In this document: piece by piece, positions 1 through 11,157 of the stretch
Layout of the letters: every line of letters begins with the position of its first letter
Position numbering within the stretch: position 1 is the stretch's first letter
From: Strigops habroptila
Taxonomy: Eukaryota; Chordata; Aves; Psittaciformes; Psittacidae
Reading direction: 5' to 3'
DNA length: 64,000 bases
Assembly (NCBI RefSeq): GCF_004027225.2
Contig: NC_046358.1
Coordinates: 65,987,028-66,051,027, forward strand
The notes under the pieces: model-generated
What the model saw: only the letters and a program-made list of their open reading frames with translations
Database searches by the model: none
Told to the model about the DNA's origin: nothing
Program-made: the position numbers and the translations under genes

Positions 1-601
1 CATCAAAAATCCGGGAAGAATGAGAGTGCACCTAAGACATCAGGAAACACCTAGAGAGGGAACCTTCAGTGTCTGAAGTCAAGGAAGAGACAGATGGAAA
101 ATTAGAACCATTGTCAAAACCATTCGCTGTAGCCCCCAAAACGACTTGCTCTCATTCATTACACTAAACCATCACAATCCTTTGAATTTGGCTATCTTAT
201 CTTTTATGAGCAACAGTGGGAAAATGAATAACAACTGATCTTTCACATACGTAACCTTACAACCTGAGCCAGGATCTTGCAATGGAATTAAGCACAGCAG
301 AAATGCAGCAGTTAGGCTGCATCACTCGCATCACAGGTGAGTGAGCAGAGCTCAGATTGCCCTTCCATCAGAGCATAACTATGTTCTTATGATTTATGTG
401 GTGTCTGATCTCGTACTCACCCTCTGCACCAGGGCAAATTCCACTTGTTTGCCTGTGCAGATGCCCATATTTCAAGAGATGGGATATGCTACGTTAAGAA
501 CTTTCATATCTGAATTTATATTTCAAGACTTCCTTTTTAGTCAGCTAGTTTATGGAAATACAAAGAAATTGAAAAGGGACTGGAAATCTGAGTAAAACAA
601 G

Positions 602-1376
602 CATAGAATCATAGAATCCCAGACTGGTTTGGGTTGGAAGGGTCCTTGAAGCTCATCCAGTTCCAACCACCTGCCATGGGCAGGGACACCTTCCACTAGA
701 CCACTTTGCTCCAAGCCCCATCCAACCTGGCCTTGAACACTGCCAGGGATGGAGCAGCCACAGCTTCTCTGGGCAACCTGTGCCAGCGCCTCACCACCCT
801 CAAACAGGGAAGAGCTTCTTCCTAAGATCTCATCTCAATCTCCCCTCTGTCAGGTTAAAGCCATTCCCCCTTGGCCTGTCCCTACAGGCCCTTGTCTAAA
901 GCCCCTCTCCAGGTTTCTTGTAGCCCCTTCAGGCACTGGGAGCTCCTCTAAGGTCTCCCTGGAGCCTTCTCTTCTCCAGGCTGAACCAGACCAGCTCTCT
1001 CAGCCTGGCTCCAGAGCAGAGCTGCTCCAGCCCTGGCAGCATTTCTGTGGCCTCCTCTGGACTCACTCCAACAGCTGCACGTCCCTCTCATGTTGTTGCC
1101 CCAGAGCTGGATACAGGACTGCAGTGGGGGTCTGCCCAGAGTCCAGTAGAGGGGGAGAATCCCCTCCCTCAACCTGCTGCTCACACTCTGAGGATGCAGC
1201 CCAGCACACAGGGGAGGTTCCGGGCTCAAGCACACACTGAAGCCAGGTCATGTTGAGCTTCTTGTCACCCAACAACCCCCAAGTCCTTCTCCTCAGGGCT
1301 CCTCCATCCAGTCTCCACCCAGCCTGTGTTTGTGCTTGGGATTGCCGTGACCCAGGCGCAGGACCTTGCACTTGGC
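602..1376 (-). mobile_element. CR1 LINE 3' fragment, antisense
   Basis: This is the longest CR1 copy in the window. Read on the minus strand it runs from reverse-transcriptase-derived sequence to the 3' end, which appears on the + strand as two CATAGAAT-type octamers at 602. The far end (about 1240-1376) carries the familiar avian CR1 stretch about cached protocols for 'caagtccttctcctcagggc' and a 'ccttgcacttggc' motif. Frames are broken, so it is inactive. Several long apparent open frames on both strands here are artefacts of this repeat. Confidence 0.93.
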
Positions 1377-4300
1377 ATTCACTAATGACTTCACTGGCGT
1401 TTCACAGTGAAACATCACTGATATTTCTATGTTAAAGAAAAAGCTAATGCTCCTTTGGCTCAACTTTGCATTCTGGGGAGTGTTTTGCATCTTTATTTTT
1501 TTTTTAACATAAAAGCTGTATTCCCTCTTTATAAAACCAAGAAAATGGGATTCCACCCTCCTAGTAAACCATCTGCATCGGAAATAATCCAAATTGTAGC
1601 TAGTGAAAGAAATGAGGCATCATAATATGCACATGCCAAGGATTACTTTCCCAGTCACCTCAGATGAAGGAATGATAAAGCATTGCATTGCTTTCCTTCC
1701 TTTATTTTCAAAATCCATCTCACTCTCAAGAGCTGTAACTTTTTCTGCTTTACTCTATGAGAACAGTTTCTACCTTGCTCCACTGGCTTGTTGGTGCCCT
1801 CTTGTGTTTAATAGAACATGATAAAGATTGATTGAGTCTGCGAGTCACTTAAGACACAAGATTCAGGGAGAAAAACTTAAATAACTAACCCTGATAAAGG
1901 TGTGAAAATTAGAGCAGAGGGGGGAAAAAATTAAGGATTGAAACCAGATTTTTAGCTTGCAGTTTTTCAGAATTGTTTTTACATATTTCCAGATGCTACC
2001 AAATCCACTGATAAATTAGACATTTATAGGTTTATAGCAAGCGTATTTTTCTAAAGTATTAAACAAATATTCAAAAAGAACATTGAGATTTCTTATCTTT
2101 ATTCAGTTCAGGTTTATTGTTCCCATGCATCTAATCAATAATGAAATAATACTCTTTATTATCTAATGGTGAAAGGTATCTGAGGACTTGTTTTCAGGTA
2201 CCATATATGTGGGCGTTGCTGGTTGTGCAGGTTATACATGTGAAAAAGGACTTGGAGCAGAATCAGCCACTGGAAGGTCTCTTACTGTATCACTGGTCCC
2301 CCTTCAGTACTTGTGCCAAGTACATCATAGCCGTTGATGTCCCCATCTTCAGTATAGGTGTTGGCATCTTTGCCCAGGAATTCAACCTGCTGTTAGGATA
2401 AAAGAACTGAGTATAAGTCTCCTGGGTTTAAATTACTGTTGAAATAGGTGATAAAATAGGTGAAAGAAGAAGATGTTATGGATGTGGCAATGAAGGACCA
2501 GATCTCCCCCTTTGAGTTCTGTGCAGCATCACAGAATGGGAAAAAAACCCCATGATTTGGGGTCAGTGGGCATATTGCCATGCGTATTGTGCTGTGGTCC
2601 TGGTTAATGGCAGAAAATTGCATCCATCCATTCAGTTGTGACTTAGGAGCATAGGACAAACATGTCAGCAACCCAGCAGCTGGAAAAGAACTGCTGGACT
2701 CAGTTATGAGAAAAGCAGTGACCAGCCAAAGGCTGGATGGGTGACAACCATCTCAGCACAACACAAGAATCCAGCAAATCCTAAAAGCTGTTCAAGGTCC
2801 TATGTTTTGAAAAGGAATATTGAAGAGCTGATTTGGAGAAGAATATGAAGCACCACAAATGTGTGCCTGTATCTATTTCCCACTTTTATCTACATGACTG
2901 ATAAACATAGAACTTCCCAAACCCTCTCAAATTCCATTTTCATGTGTGGTCAGCAAGAGGCTGCTATAATTTGAGTTTTCCTGAAAGGCAGCTCACCTCT
3001 GAAAGCAAACTCTGGAACCTGGTACCTCTTGGCTCGCAGTGTTGACAAAAACGGGAGTGCAAACATCCTCTTTCTTTTTCTTGCAGATAGATGTCTGCTT
3101 GACAGTCTTCAGGGTGAGCTACGAAATGACAGATTAACTCCCAAGTGGTGCAATTAAAGAGATTTATTAAGATTAGGTGGAGAAGGTGACATTAAAGGGG
3201 AAGAAATGGCCTCGACAGTGGTGCTTTGAAGAAAGCAGGGACCTGGGCTGTGGGAACATGCTGCAACCAGCATCAGCCACTTTTTTAGAAGCCACAGCTT
3301 TTAAAACATCCATGTGTGGTATGTGCTGGTGCATTTATGTCCAGTAACAACTGACATGGCTTTGTTACTCCTAATTACTCAGCTGGATATAGACAAGGTA
3401 GATACATTTACAGATAACCTTGCTGGAAAGTACATGCTGTTCAATCTGACCAGGAAACAATTCCTGCTGCATTATTTGATTTCAATAGATTCAAAGCAGA
3501 ACATCAAAATGTCTATATTCTTTCTTGGATCCATTTGATACTCAAAGACATGAAGATACAACCATACCTGACTACAAGGCCAGCACCCATCTATTGCAGG
3601 TGATGTTCTGGCTTGGTAAGATCTGGTTCCCTGTCCCAGATGGATCACTGCATATTAATTCTTCTTCAAAACGTTCTATATTTCTTTCTTTTAGTACCTG
3701 TGCCAAAGAAAAACAGAGGTTTGAGGATGGAAAAGTGAACACAACTGTTTCTTTAACCAGCTTCTCATGCAGGTCCTTGGATGTGTTTGGGAAAACACTG
3801 GGGAATCACTCTGGACTTGCTATTGACTCACAGCCCTGGGGCTGGATTCTCAGGTCATTGTTCTCCTGTTTCCAGGGAGTCCTCACAAAGATCCTGACTG
3901 AATTCATGATTCACGTGCTTAAACCACAAACACCTTGGTGATAAATTGTGGATGTTAACATAGATACTGTAACCAGTTAAGAAATACCCCAAACACAACC
4001 AAACACACTGAAAAACTACCAGACACCCGTTACCAGCAGTGATAACTGAATACATGAAATGACACAATTTAAACCTACAATTCAGTGACAGTCATATGTG
4101 TAATTTGCCTGCTGATGTCTCCTGCCCATGGAAAGATGTTATATTTATATGTTATCTGAGAAATAATTACTGTATGGAGACCACTGAGACTTGCACCATA
4201 GTAATGGTGCAAAAAAGCAGATGTGTGTGTAATATTATCCAAATATTAGTGCAACAGCTTCTCTGCTGCTCTACTACAATCTGCAACTGCTCTAACTTCA

Positions 4301-4542
4301 GGTCTTCACTCATTTACACAAGTCCTTGCTCCATTTTGTGAAGTTACTGTAAAATAAGAGTCTTAAATCCTCAGCTCCCACTGCATAAAACGCATTTGTG
4401 AGAAGACCATACACACCAGAGATACCAGCAGCCTGCACAGAGTTAATAGAGGCCTCAGCATCCTCCCAGCTGGGGCCATGCAGGGAGATGGCCCCTGTGG
4501 GAAGGAAGGGATCCCTCAGCACTCCTCAAGGAATAAAAAGGC

Positions 4543-4596
4543 TCTGGGCTTCTTCTTTTGGGGCTTCTGGGCTGCTTCTTTTGGGGTTTCTGGGCT
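4543..4596. repeat. 23-bp tandem duplication (about 2.35 copies)
   Basis: Two consecutive 23-base units (4543-4565 and 4566-4588) that begin TCTGGGCT and contain CTTCTTTTGGGG are followed by a partial third unit of 8 bases. The units differ at two positions. This is a small local tandem duplication with no evident function. Confidence 0.8.
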
Positions 4597-5233
4597 AGAT
4601 GCAGGAAAAGGAGGTCAGGCTGGGCTCCTGGCTGCCTAAGAGTTGGGCTGGATAGGGAGCCCAGCATTGTAGTGTGATCTCTGCTGGCAGGCAGGCAGTC
4701 ACATGGAGGGGCTAGAACCACCAGTAAAACCTTCTGGAAGTGCTATCAAATTTCCAAGCTTTTCAGAGTCTAACCTGCAGTGGGTTTCAAATCTTGAGCT
4801 GTTTTAGTGGTATCTGCTGATAACTGCTGAGTCTGTGTCAGTCTGTGCAGGATGTTGTTTCTGCTGTCTCTCTGCCCTGTAGATGTCTTGTAGATGACTG
4901 TAGCACATAGGATATGGTCTTCCAGTGTCCAAGCTGCTGACAGAGTGTTAGTTTGAGCCATTGTTAGTGCCCTAAGCGTGTGCGCTGAGGATGATGCTGG
5001 CCCTGAGGAATGCAAAGAGTGGCAAGAAAATACTTCTCCCTTTTTTGCTCTCTATGGAGCAAATTTGTATTTTTTCTGTCCTGTTACTTTAAGCTTCAGT
5101 TCAAGAAAGTAATCAGTAAGTTTAGCCATGCAAATCAAAGAGAAGGGAACATACATGTGTAATGGAACTGGCCATGGACTAATAGACTTGCCATATAGCA
5201 AAAAGGGATTGAGATTGGGAAAAACTTCCCTAA

Positions 5234-5424
5234 ATCATAGAATCATAAAATGGTTTGGGTGGGAAGGGACCTTAAAGATCATCTGGTTTCAATCCCACTG
5301 CCACAGGCTTGTATCCTTCCATTCCAATACTCTAGTCAGTGTCCCACCACATCTCTGTAATGCCAATGAGGTCATAGCCCTTCAGGCTTGTGCACACCTC
5401 TAATTTCTCCTGCTTGTTTTCCAT
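5234..5424 (-). mobile_element. CR1 copy with endonuclease segment fused to 3' end
   Basis: At 5234-5305 the + strand shows the reverse complement of a CR1 3' terminus. From about 5305 to 5424 the minus strand translates as the start of CR1 ORF2 endonuclease: an ATG at 5424-5422, then ENKQEKLEV, YDLIGITEMWWD, an in-frame stop, then SIGMEGYK. The whole reverse transcriptase is missing between the two parts. The element is therefore an internally deleted or rearranged copy and cannot be functional. CR1 ORF2 endonucleases share the YDLIGITE-WW motif. Confidence 0.8.
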
Positions 5425-8161
5425 GCAAGGATATTCTTCAGTATAGCACCAGCTTCCTTCAGAAGCTTGAAACTGATGATGGCCACCTCATAAAAACATA
5501 TCAGGAAAACTCAGATCAGCAGTAGTTTGGGTCCAGTTGATCTACTTTGGGATAGAGAGGGAATGGATCCAAAGACAGTGTTCAAAGAAGCTGGAGTGGG
5601 CTCAGTTTCACTCCCCACTCCTCTGGCTAGCTTGCCATTGCTGTCAGAGTTTCCTTGCAGCAGAAGCAAGGGGAGAATTGGAGACCAACCGTGACTCACA
5701 TGGTCTGAGTCAAATCTTCTCCCTCGCTATTCCTGCAAACACAGTTTACAGCATCTTCTACTTTGATTTCAAAGTCCTGGCTGGGCTCTCGGGCCGTGTC
5801 ATTTCCAACTGTAAATTGCAGGGGGAAGAAGTGGGAGGTGCCTCTAACTTCTGTCAAATGACACTTGGAAACTTCAGCATCATTAATGGGAAAACCCTGC
5901 GTGTATCCATAATGGTAACTGGTGAAAGCATTTCATAAGGACATGAGATAGGGAATAGTCTTCACATACGCAGAAGCAGCGAGGGTCTCTCTTGTAAATT
6001 TTGCTATGCAGAACTTCATTTTTCACTCCTCTTACTTTGGCTAAACTTGTGAAAATCAGTCCTCCTGAATATTTATTCTGAATTTAGGGAACGTGTGGTG
6101 ACCCCCAACCTGCTTCTGCCACTGGCACATGCAAAGACCTGTAAAGTAGCAGATGTTTTTCACTGTAGACATTGTTTGATTCAGTCTGTAAATTGCCTTC
6201 AGGTTGAGCATCTATTTGCTGTACTAGGCATTACTATTTACAAACAGTAATGGTTTTCTCACTCTACTTTGGCAAAATGTTAAATCACATGCTCAAAAAA
6301 AGCCAAGACTGTTCACAGAAGTAATATTTCATATAGACATGCACAGGAGCACTTGCAAGATTGGGGCATTGATGAAATAATGTTTTTAGCAGTATCTGCT
6401 TAATAATTCCCATACATCTACGCTTGACCTAAATAAGTTCATAACAAACTAAATATTATGTGCTTTAAGTACATGAGCTCTGCATAAATGAAAAGTGTTG
6501 TAGAGCCCAAAGACTTGCCACACTCTGAGATCCATATAGCCCAGGACCCAGGGCCTGTCAGTGGTAAGCAGCAAGGAAGGAGATAAGAAACAGAACATCT
6601 TTCCCCACAAATGCCTTTCCAACAATCAGAAGCTTAAGAGCTTACTGAGCTGAAAATTATAGCCAGGCTACTTTGTATGGTAGACATGAAGTTATTTTTC
6701 ATAAATGTTTCTCAGTACTCTTTAAAAAAGCTATGCTTCTGACTTGGCTTGAATCACATGAAAATGTAGCAACAGCCAGAGTTTTATTTAGTGCTGTATT
6801 ATAACGTACATCATAATCTTATGGTTTTGGTATATTATGTGGCAAAAAATCTTTCTGTTCATCTTAATCTTGCCACTGGCTAATTTCTCTGGGTATGCTT
6901 TAGTTTTAATATTGTGACTTACCATTCCCTGTTTGTCTTTCCTTCATTGCCTGTGATTTTAGAGCTCTCTGGAACCTGATTCTTTATCTCATATACAACA
7001 TATCCCTTAACTTTTTATTTGGTGTGTGCATCAATGACAATGCTGTACACTGTGCTGAAGGCTGTCCCGGTCACAGCCAGGGTTTGTTTCACCATCATGT
7101 GATTGTGTTCATGCTGTTTCGGGTGGCTGCCAGGGATATGGGCTCTTATCTCCGGATGCCCCAGCCGAAAGAAGAGCTGGAGTGTATTCCTGCCTTCACT
7201 GCCTGCCCCTCAAAAGGGGAAAAGACTTCATAAAAATAGTCCAGAGGCAAGTGCAAGGCACAGAGGTGGCTGGTGGGCTTGCTCTGCCATTTGGGATATG
7301 GGCCTTAAGCCCTGGCATTTCCCCAGAGCACAAGCACCCAACACCCAGAGCCTTTCTTTGCTTGGCTCCAAATCCCAGGAGCCGAGAACTGCATTGTTAT
7401 TGTTGTTACAAAGGTACACAGTACATTGTGCAGAAGCAGACAGTAAATATTTCCAGTGAGTGCACTCACTATAGCTGTGGATGCCAAGCAGCACTGTCTA
7501 CTTCCTCATTGTTAAGAAAGCAGTTTTGTTTTATTACAGAGACAGTAGCTCCTCCGTCCCTTTACCATTCTTCTCCCAAGAAGGTGTTGAGATGGCACAC
7601 AGGGTTTATCTCATGCTAAGGAAGAAAGCTGTAGCTGGAGGCTCTGCTTCCTATCAGCCCAACAGCCTGTTTTAGCTCATGGGTCTCTTGAAAAGACAAA
7701 TGGTGTTTCCTCTGCTCTTGGAGTCAGAGCAGTCCCGCTGCTCAGTTCTGTCACTTCAAGTGCAGTAGTGGACCAGCCTTTGTTAGTCTAACTACAAAGT
7801 CCATACACTTGCATGGGGAGGAGCCCAGGGAATATTGACAGGAAAATGAAGTAGTGTGGGAAGCAGTATGGAGTGATGGAGGCAAGGCAAACTCTACAGA
7901 TGCAGGATTTTCCCATGATCTTGACAGCAGTTTCCAACAAGGGGCTTCTCCAAAGCAGCTGAGGGATCTGCTAGAGCTCTTACAGGGGAATGGAAAGGAA
8001 CCTTGTCCTGCCTCTCAGTACTCCTGGGTGGAGCACAGGTATCACACCACACTGAGATTTTTTTCCATTTCCATTCAAATCTGGGCCATGCCAGTCCCAG
8101 ACCTTCTAAAATAACAATAGGAATTTAATGTATTTCAATTTTCAGGACACTGAAAATAAAT

Positions 8162-8605
8162 CATAGAATCACAGAATGGTTTGTGTTGGAAGGGACCTTA
8201 AAGCTCATCCAGTTCCAACCGCCTGCCGTGGGCTGGACACCTTCCACTAGACCAGGCTGCTCCAAGCCCCGTCCAACCTGGCCTTGAAAACTGCCAGGGA
8301 TGGGGCAGCCACAGCTTCTCTGGCCAACCTGTGCCAGTGCCTCAGCACCGTCACAGGGAAGAACTTCTTCCTAAGATCTCATCTCAATCTCCCTTCTGTC
8401 AGGTTAAAGCCATTCCCCCTTGTCCTGTCCCTACAGGCCCTTGTCTAAAGCCTCTCTCCAGGTTTCTTGTAGCCCCTTTAGGCACTGGCAGCTGCTCGAA
8501 GGTCTCCCCTTAAGGAGCCTTCTCTTCTCCAGGCTGACCAAGCCCAGCTCTCTCAGCTTGGCTCCAGAGCAGAGCTGCTCCAGCCCTTGCAGCATCTCTG
8601 TGGCT
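8162..8605 (-). mobile_element. CR1 LINE 3' fragment, antisense
   Basis: The copy starts at its 3' end (octamers on the + strand at 8162) and runs to a truncation near the 'gcagcatctctgtgg' motif that lies in the C-terminal reverse-transcriptase region. It is of the same type as most copies in the window, with small indels. Confidence 0.92.
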
Positions 8606-9778
8606 TGATTGCCCATTAACATGTAGACACCTGGAATGAGCCAGTAATGTTGGCTTTACTGTTATTTTACAAAATGATGTCCTTCCTTGGTCAGATGGCC
8701 TGCCTCTGGCTGGTCTTTCAGGAGAGAATTACCTATGGCAAAGGTAGCCCTTTGGTGACGGTGGCACGTGCTGGGCCTGTCGTGTGTGTGCGTGTGTGGA
8801 TGGCCAGGCCAGGTCAGCTTGTGGTCATGATGAGATAAGACACTGGAATCCAGTGCTATTTCCAGTCATAAAACAAATATCTATGTTGGTCTTGCGCCCA
8901 CATTTGGTTCTGTTGCAAATCTCCATCCAAAATAAGTTAATTTTAAGGGTAGCAAAAAGAGCAGGCTCTTTATGCAAGTGCCTTCCATGTCTGGTGGAGC
9001 AAGCTGGGAAATAAGGCTTCAGTTCAACACAAGCTACTTGCCTGTTCTTCCGCAAAGAATACCCTAAAAAAATGCAAGTTGAAATCCCTACTGTCTCAAA
9101 AAAGGACTGAAAAGATATAGCCTCAAAGCACCCTGACATCGCTTCAAAACATGTAGGGATTATATTCCATGAAGGAAGAGTCCATATGCATAAATATATA
9201 GACATATATCTTTATCTCAATGTGTTTTCTGTCCCTGGTGTCAAACCTCCAACCACCCCAGAAAAGGCGCTTTTATGATTTTAAACTACAGTCCCACAGA
9301 GCTCTCTGAGCCACAACCTGCTCTTTTTTTGGTGACAAAGCAGAGCTGAGAGTGGAATTAGATGCTACTCAGCACTGTCCCTTCTGTTGGTGCTGGGGAC
9401 AGGAGCGCCAGGAGCTCATCCTCATCTGGTGTGCCTGCCAGATTCTGGGAATATTGCTGCGCCTGTTTCTTTCTGACAGGGCCCTTGTGCACTTCTTCTG
9501 TCCTTACAGTTTTGAGGGTTAAGTGCCTGTCTGAGATGAAAAAAAAGGAGAAAGCAGCCAGAGAATGTTGCTGCTTTGGTTTTGCCTGAGTGGGTTTCTA
9601 CAGCTCAGCATTGGGATCAGGCAGAAGGTTTGGAGAATACCAGGGAATCTCTGTGTGGGGCACCTCTGTGGAGGTGGATAAGCCTGGAATCCTGTTCAAA
9701 ATCCTTGGCAAATACAGCAGCCACCCAGTTGGAGGTGCAAAAACCGAGTAGCAACTATTTCACACCTCAAGTTTGCAC

Positions 9779-10222
9779 AGAAGAGGCCACGGAGATGCTG
9801 CAAGGGCTGGAGCAGCCCTGCTCTGGAGCCAGGCTGAGAGAGCTGGGCTGGTTCAGCCTGGAGAAGAGAAGGCTCCAGGGAGAACTTAGAGCAGCTGCCA
9901 GTGCCTAAAGGGGCTACAAGAAACCTGGAGAGGGACTTTGGACAAGGGTGTGTAGGGACAGACCAAGGGGGAATGGCTTTAACCTGACAGAGGGGAGATT
10001 GAGATGAGATCTTAGGCAGAAGCTCTTCCCTGTGAGGGTGCTGAGGCGCTGGCACAGGTTGGCCAGAGAAACTGTGGCTGCCCCATCCTGGCAGTTTTCA
10101 AGGCCAGGTTGGTCGGGCCTTAAAGCAACCTGGTCTAGTGGAAGGTGTCCCAGCCCGTGGCAGGGGGTTGGAACTGGATGAGCTTCAAGAACCGTTCCAA
10201 CCCAAATCAGTCTGTGACTTTA
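9779..10222 (+). mobile_element. CR1 LINE 3' fragment, sense
   Basis: A plus-oriented copy, 5'-truncated near the 'gaggccacggagatgctgca' motif and ending at the 3' terminus about 40 bases before the ANO1 CpG island begins. It is the repeat nearest the promoter and marks the upstream edge of unique promoter sequence. Confidence 0.92.
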
Positions 10223-10871
10223 TAACTTCTAAAAACCTAGTGGGCACAAGGTAACCTGGTGTTATCCTGCGAGGACCCGAGTTTGTTGGAGATGTTAGGC
10301 GCATCCCTCCTGCGCCCGACCGTGGCGGGCAGGGCAGAGCCTCCTCAGCAATGCGGCCCTGCCTAGTCAGTCGGCGCGGCCGGAGAAGCGGGAAGAACGC
10401 GCAGGGGGGAGCAGGGAGCGGTCCGGCCGTACCCCGGGTGAAGAGGAGAGAGGGGCTGTCCCCGGCAGTGGCTCCGTTCCGGAAGCGCACCGGGACGGGC
10501 TGGTTCCTTTTGAATCCTTTTTATTAAGCTGCAAGGCAAGGGAACTCTTCGAACAACCGTCGCCGATAGGAAACGCAGCGGGGAAGCGATTAAACCGCCG
10601 CCGTGCCGGGGTCCCGAAGGGTTCTGCCCCTTCGGAGTGCCCCCGGTGTCTCCGCCGGTCCCTCCGCAGGCGCGCAGGGCGCACTGACCTTTCGCGGGCG
10701 CGCTGTCCCCGCCCGGCAGCTGCCGCCGTCGCTCCGGCGCAGCCCCAAGGTCAGGGCAGCTCGCTGCCGCCGCAGGTAGGCGCGGAGCTGCGCGCATTCT
10801 GCGCGGGGAGGGACTGGCGCGGTGTGTGTGTGGGAGGCGGCTCCTCGCGGAGGGCTGCGCTCCCCGCGCCC

Positions 10872-10880
10872 TTATTTAAA
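10872..10880 (+). promoter_or_regulatory. TATA-like box
   Basis: TTATTTAAA sits in an otherwise very G+C-rich setting, which makes it conspicuous. It lies 235 bases upstream of the exon-1 ATG. Use as a core promoter element is inferred only. Confidence 0.4.
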
Positions 10881-10915
10881 GTGTGGCCGGGGCGCTGCGT
10901 GGTGCCGCTCCTTGG

Positions 10916-10988
10916 ATGCGCGGGGCCGTCCCCGAAAACAGGGGGGGAAGAGGAGGAGGAGGAGGAGGAGGAGGAGGAGGAGGAGGAG

Positions 10989-11020
<32 letters not shown>

Positions 11021-11050
11021 AGAAGAAGAAGAAGAAGGAGGGAAGAGTAG
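10916..11050 (+). other. Possible upstream ORF with Gly/Arg runs
   Basis: An ATG at 10916, in a weak context (T at -3), opens a 44-codon frame that ends at TAG 11048-11050. It starts MRGAVPENRG and then consists of glycine and arginine runs as it passes through the purine repeat. It is out of frame with the ANO1 ATG at 11115. If the transcript begins near 10900 it would be an upstream ORF. Nothing shows that it is translated. Confidence 0.3.
10941..11047 (+). repeat. Polypurine GGA/GAA microsatellite
   Basis: A run of about 107 bases without a pyrimidine: a G run, then (GGA)n, then (GAA)n. In the frame of the ANO1 ATG it reads as poly-glutamate. In the other two frames it reads as Arg/Lys-rich and Gly/Arg-rich runs. 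Such mirror-symmetric purine tracts can form triplex DNA and vary in length between alleles. It lies in the presumed 5' UTR. Confidence 0.95.
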
Positions 11051-11114
11051 GAGGGATCCTGGCAAGTTCAGTTTGGTACCAAGTAGCGGCTGGGCTGTGG
11101 GGCTCGGCTCGGAG

Positions 11115-11157
11115 ATGGATAAGGATGAGATCCACCTGCGCAGGCTGCCGGCACCGC
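11115..11157 (+). CDS. ANO1: ANO1 exon 1 (proposed alternative N-terminus)
   Basis: The ATG at 11115 lies in a good context (G at -3, G at +4) inside the CpG island and encodes [14 protein letters not shown] plus the first base of codon 15. A strong donor (GTAAGT) starts at 11158. The leftover base joins exon 2 to make a histidine codon, and the phase fits exactly. The usual mammalian protein starts 38 residues later, so this exon provides an N-terminal extension or an alternative isoform. Support is splice phase, context and promoter position, not a remembered homologue. The same frame is open upstream to an ATG at 10824. Confidence 0.6.

Larger units (their letters stand above)
1..10264. 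other. Intergenic region upstream of ANO1
   Basis: No gene is recognisable here. Open frames are short, lack plausible splice context or fall inside CR1 copies (annotated separately at 602, 5234, 8162 and 9779). In the birds and mammals I know, FGF3/FGF4/FGF19 and CCND1 lie on this side of ANO1, but no FGF-like exon is visible. A minus-strand pair of open frames at 2282-2671 is discussed under findings. The remainder is A+T-rich single-copy-looking sequence with no clear feature. Confidence 0.6.

Noticed and set aside
749..1371. Overlapping open frames of 60-163 codons on both strands
   Set aside because: They lie entirely within the antisense CR1 at 602-1376 and read CR1 in wrong frames. 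Similar frames recur in the other copies.
3525..3941. 138-codon frame upstream of ANO1
   Set aside because: No family resemblance, no promoter or splice context, and an ordinary length for chance in this composition.
1..10264. Search for an FGF3/FGF4 exon expected upstream of ANO1
   Set aside because: None of the open frames shows the FGF core; the neighbouring gene probably lies outside the window.
10185..10797. Minus-strand open frames of 100-144 codons in the CpG island
   Set aside because: G+C-rich DNA lacks stop codons by chance. The translations are low-complexity Pro/Arg/Ala with no recognisable domain.
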